Source: Bacillus aquiflavi (GTDB lineage: Bacteria; Bacillota; Bacilli; Bacillales; Cytobacillaceae). Taken from it: a stretch of 64,000 nucleotides of DNA. Shown in pieces: positions 62,756 to 64,000 of the stretch (positions within the stretch are counted from its first letter, which is position 1; each line of letters opens with the position of its first letter). Location of the stretch: the NCBI RefSeq assembly GCF_019915265.1, contig NZ_CP082780.1, positions 1,116,001 to 1,180,000 on the forward strand, given 5' to 3'. Below the pieces are notes generated by a model. That model did not search any database. It was not told where the DNA came from and saw only the letters and a list, made by a program, of their open reading frames with translations. The translations under genes and the position numbers were made by a program.

Positions 62756-63307
62756 ATGCCAAAAGAGAAAAATGAACTTTTAGAATGGATAAAAGCACTA
62801 ATTATTGCAGTTTTATTAGCTTTTCTAATACGCAAATTTTTGTTTGCGCCAATTCTTGTAGATGGTTTTTCGATGATGCCGACACTCCATGATCGGGATA
62901 AGATGATTGTGAATAAATTCAGTTATACGATTGGTGAACCTGAACGATTTGATATCATTGTTTTTCATGCCCCGGAAAATAAAGATTATATAAAGCGTGT
63001 AATTGGCTTGCCGGGTGATCGAATTGAATATAAAAATGATACACTTTACGTTAACGGTAAAGCATATGAGGAGCCGTATTTAGAGGAATATAAAAAGCAG
63101 GTTATTGATGGTCCCTTAACCGAGCCTTTCACCCTTGAGGAAAAAATCGATCGTGAAACTGTACCAGAAGGGCATTTATTTGTTATGGGAGATAACCGGC
63201 GTTTTAGTAAAGATAGCCGTCATATCGGGGCCATTCCAATGGAAAAAGTCATTGGCAAGACAAGAGTCGTTTTTTGGCCGATTGAAGGCATTCGGATTGT
63301 GAAATAA
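62756..63307 (+). CDS. lepB: Type I signal peptidase
   Basis: The 183-residue protein has one N-terminal membrane helix ([21 protein letters not shown]). It shows the serine motif GFSMMPTL and the lysine motif [13 protein letters not shown] of the Ser-Lys dyad, and box [15 protein letters not shown]. It cleaves Sec/Tat signal peptides outside the membrane. ATG 62756 is six bases after AAGGGGG; an upstream GTG at 62738 is less likely. It lies between rplS and rbgA, as in several Bacillaceae. Confidence 0.95.
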   Translation: MPKEKNELLEWIKALIIAVLLAFLIRKFLFAPILVDGFSMMPTLHDRDKMIVNKFSYTIGEPERFDIIVFHAPENKDYIKRVIGLPGDRIEYKNDTLYVNGKAYEEPYLEEYKKQVIDGPLTEPFTLEEKIDRETVPEGHLFVMGDNRRFSKDSRHIGAIPMEKVIGKTRVVFWPIEGIRIVK

Positions 63308-63384
63308 ATTTATTACTTACTTTACATAATGTTATTGTTTCGGTTTTTTTACAAGAGAAGATTCATTTGAAAAGGAGTGATTTT

Positions 63385-64000
63385 TTGACAATTCAATGGT
63401 TTCCAGGGCATATGGCAAAAGCCCGACGCGAAGTAACAGAAAAACTTAAGCTAATTGATATTATTTTTGAACTGGTTGACGCAAGAATTCCTTACTCATC
63501 GCGAAACCCAATGATTGATGAAATAATCCAACATAAGCCAAGAATTATACTATTAAATAAAGCGGATATCGCTGATCGGGAATATACGAAGCAATGGATA
63601 GAATACTTTAATCATCAAGGCATGAAGGCATTAGCGATAAATTCGCAGACGGGGACAGGTCTAAAAGAGATTGTGAATGCCGCTAAAGAACTTCTCAATG
63701 AAAAGTTTGCTCGTTTAAAAGCAAAAGGTGTAAAACCAAGACCAATTAGAGCGATGATTGTAGGGATTCCGAACGTTGGGAAATCAACGCTGATTAATCG
63801 ACTCGCTAATAAAAATATAGCAAAAACTGGAAATACTCCAGGGGTTACGAAAGCCCAACAATGGATAAAGGTTGGTAAAGAACTTGAACTGTTAGATACA
63901 CCCGGAATTTTATGGCCGAAATTTGAAGAAGAAGAGGTCGGCTTAAAGCTGGCACTTACTGGAGCGATTAAAGATACAATTTTGAATTTACAGGACGTTG
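63385..64000 (+). CDS. rbgA: RbgA (YlqF), 50S assembly GTPase (partial, runs off the window)
   Basis: TTG at 63385 behind AAAGGAG gives [20 protein letters not shown]. The circularly permuted order G4 LLNKAD, G1 [15 protein letters not shown]3 DTPGIL is visible, together with the RbgA N-terminal WFPGHMAKA motif. It acts in late 50S assembly and normally follows rplS in Bacillus. About 205 codons are seen; the C-terminal domain lies beyond the window. Confidence 0.96.
   Translation, partial: MTIQWFPGHMAKARREVTEKLKLIDIIFELVDARIPYSSRNPMIDEIIQHKPRIILLNKADIADREYTKQWIEYFNHQGMKALAINSQTGTGLKEIVNAAKELLNEKFARLKAKGVKPRPIRAMIVGIPNVGKSTLINRLANKNIAKTGNTPGVTKAQQWIKVGKELELLDTPGILWPKFEEEEVGLKLALTGAIKDTILNLQDV

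Overview
The window is a low-GC Firmicutes chromosome segment, almost certainly from an endospore-forming member of the Bacillaceae. The evidence is spoVM, prkC/prpC, fapR, remA, a YlxM-Ffh locus and rqcH in the gene order of the Bacillus subtilis ylo/ylx/ylq region. The species cannot be fixed from the sequence alone.

Layout. 1-1637 (minus): an LXG-type polymorphic toxin, frameshifted and running off the left edge. 1640-1950: an intergenic region holding a decayed copy of a repeat seen again near 31.5 kb. 1951-3673 (minus): rqcH, frameshifted. 3850-37292 (plus, except rpmB): the conserved core, with a calcium-type P-ATPase, yicC-like gene, remA, gmk, rpoZ, coaBC (frameshifted), priA, fmt, rsmB (frameshifted), rlmN, prpC, prkC, rsgA, rpe, thiN, spoVM, rpmB (minus), asp23-like gene, fakA, sdaAB, sdaAA, recG, fapR, plsX, fabD, fabG, acpP, a tandem repeat, rnc, smc and ftsY. 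37.3-45.8 kb: a decaying type VII secretion (T7SS) effector locus. 45.8-57.9 kb: an intact-looking membrane module (GldG-like protein, ABC ATPase, ABC-2 permease, a broken helical membrane protein, MoxR, DUF58, two vWA proteins). 58.1-64 kb: back to the core with a YlxM-Ffh fusion, rpsP, khpA, ylqD, rimM, trmD, rplS, lepB and rbgA (runs off the right edge). In B. subtilis ftsY is followed directly by ylxM-ffh, so about 20.8 kb is inserted at this junction.

The most interesting part is 37.6-45.8 kb. It holds a DUF4176 gene, a helical small protein, and two nearly identical copies of a helical-domain/alpha-beta hydrolase (lipase-like, AHSYGG elbow). Each hydrolase is followed by lipoprotein genes that share ends but differ in the middle. 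The arrangement recalls the Staphylococcus aureus T7SS lipase toxin TslA with its lipoprotein immunity proteins. Each lipase copy carries a different frameshift, so recombination between them could restore an intact gene. The two copies differ mainly in one short block, and their adjacent lipoproteins differ in parallel. This suggests, but does not prove, that the block determines immunity specificity.

A second theme is single-base frameshifts, often in A or T runs, in genes normally intact (rqcH, coaBC, rsmB, the 50-kb membrane protein). coaBC is normally essential, so sequencing error, transcriptional slippage or a mutator background must be considered. Lesions in the T7SS locus also include a nonsense codon, a dinucleotide insertion and rearrangement junctions, which look like genuine decay.

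The core genes serve translation and protein export (rpsP, rplS, rpmB, rimM, trmD, rlmN, rsmB, fmt, rsgA, rbgA, ffh, ftsY, lepB), lipid synthesis (fapR-plsX-fabD-fabG-acpP, fakA), chromosome maintenance (smc, recG, priA) and Ser/Thr signalling (prpC-prkC).
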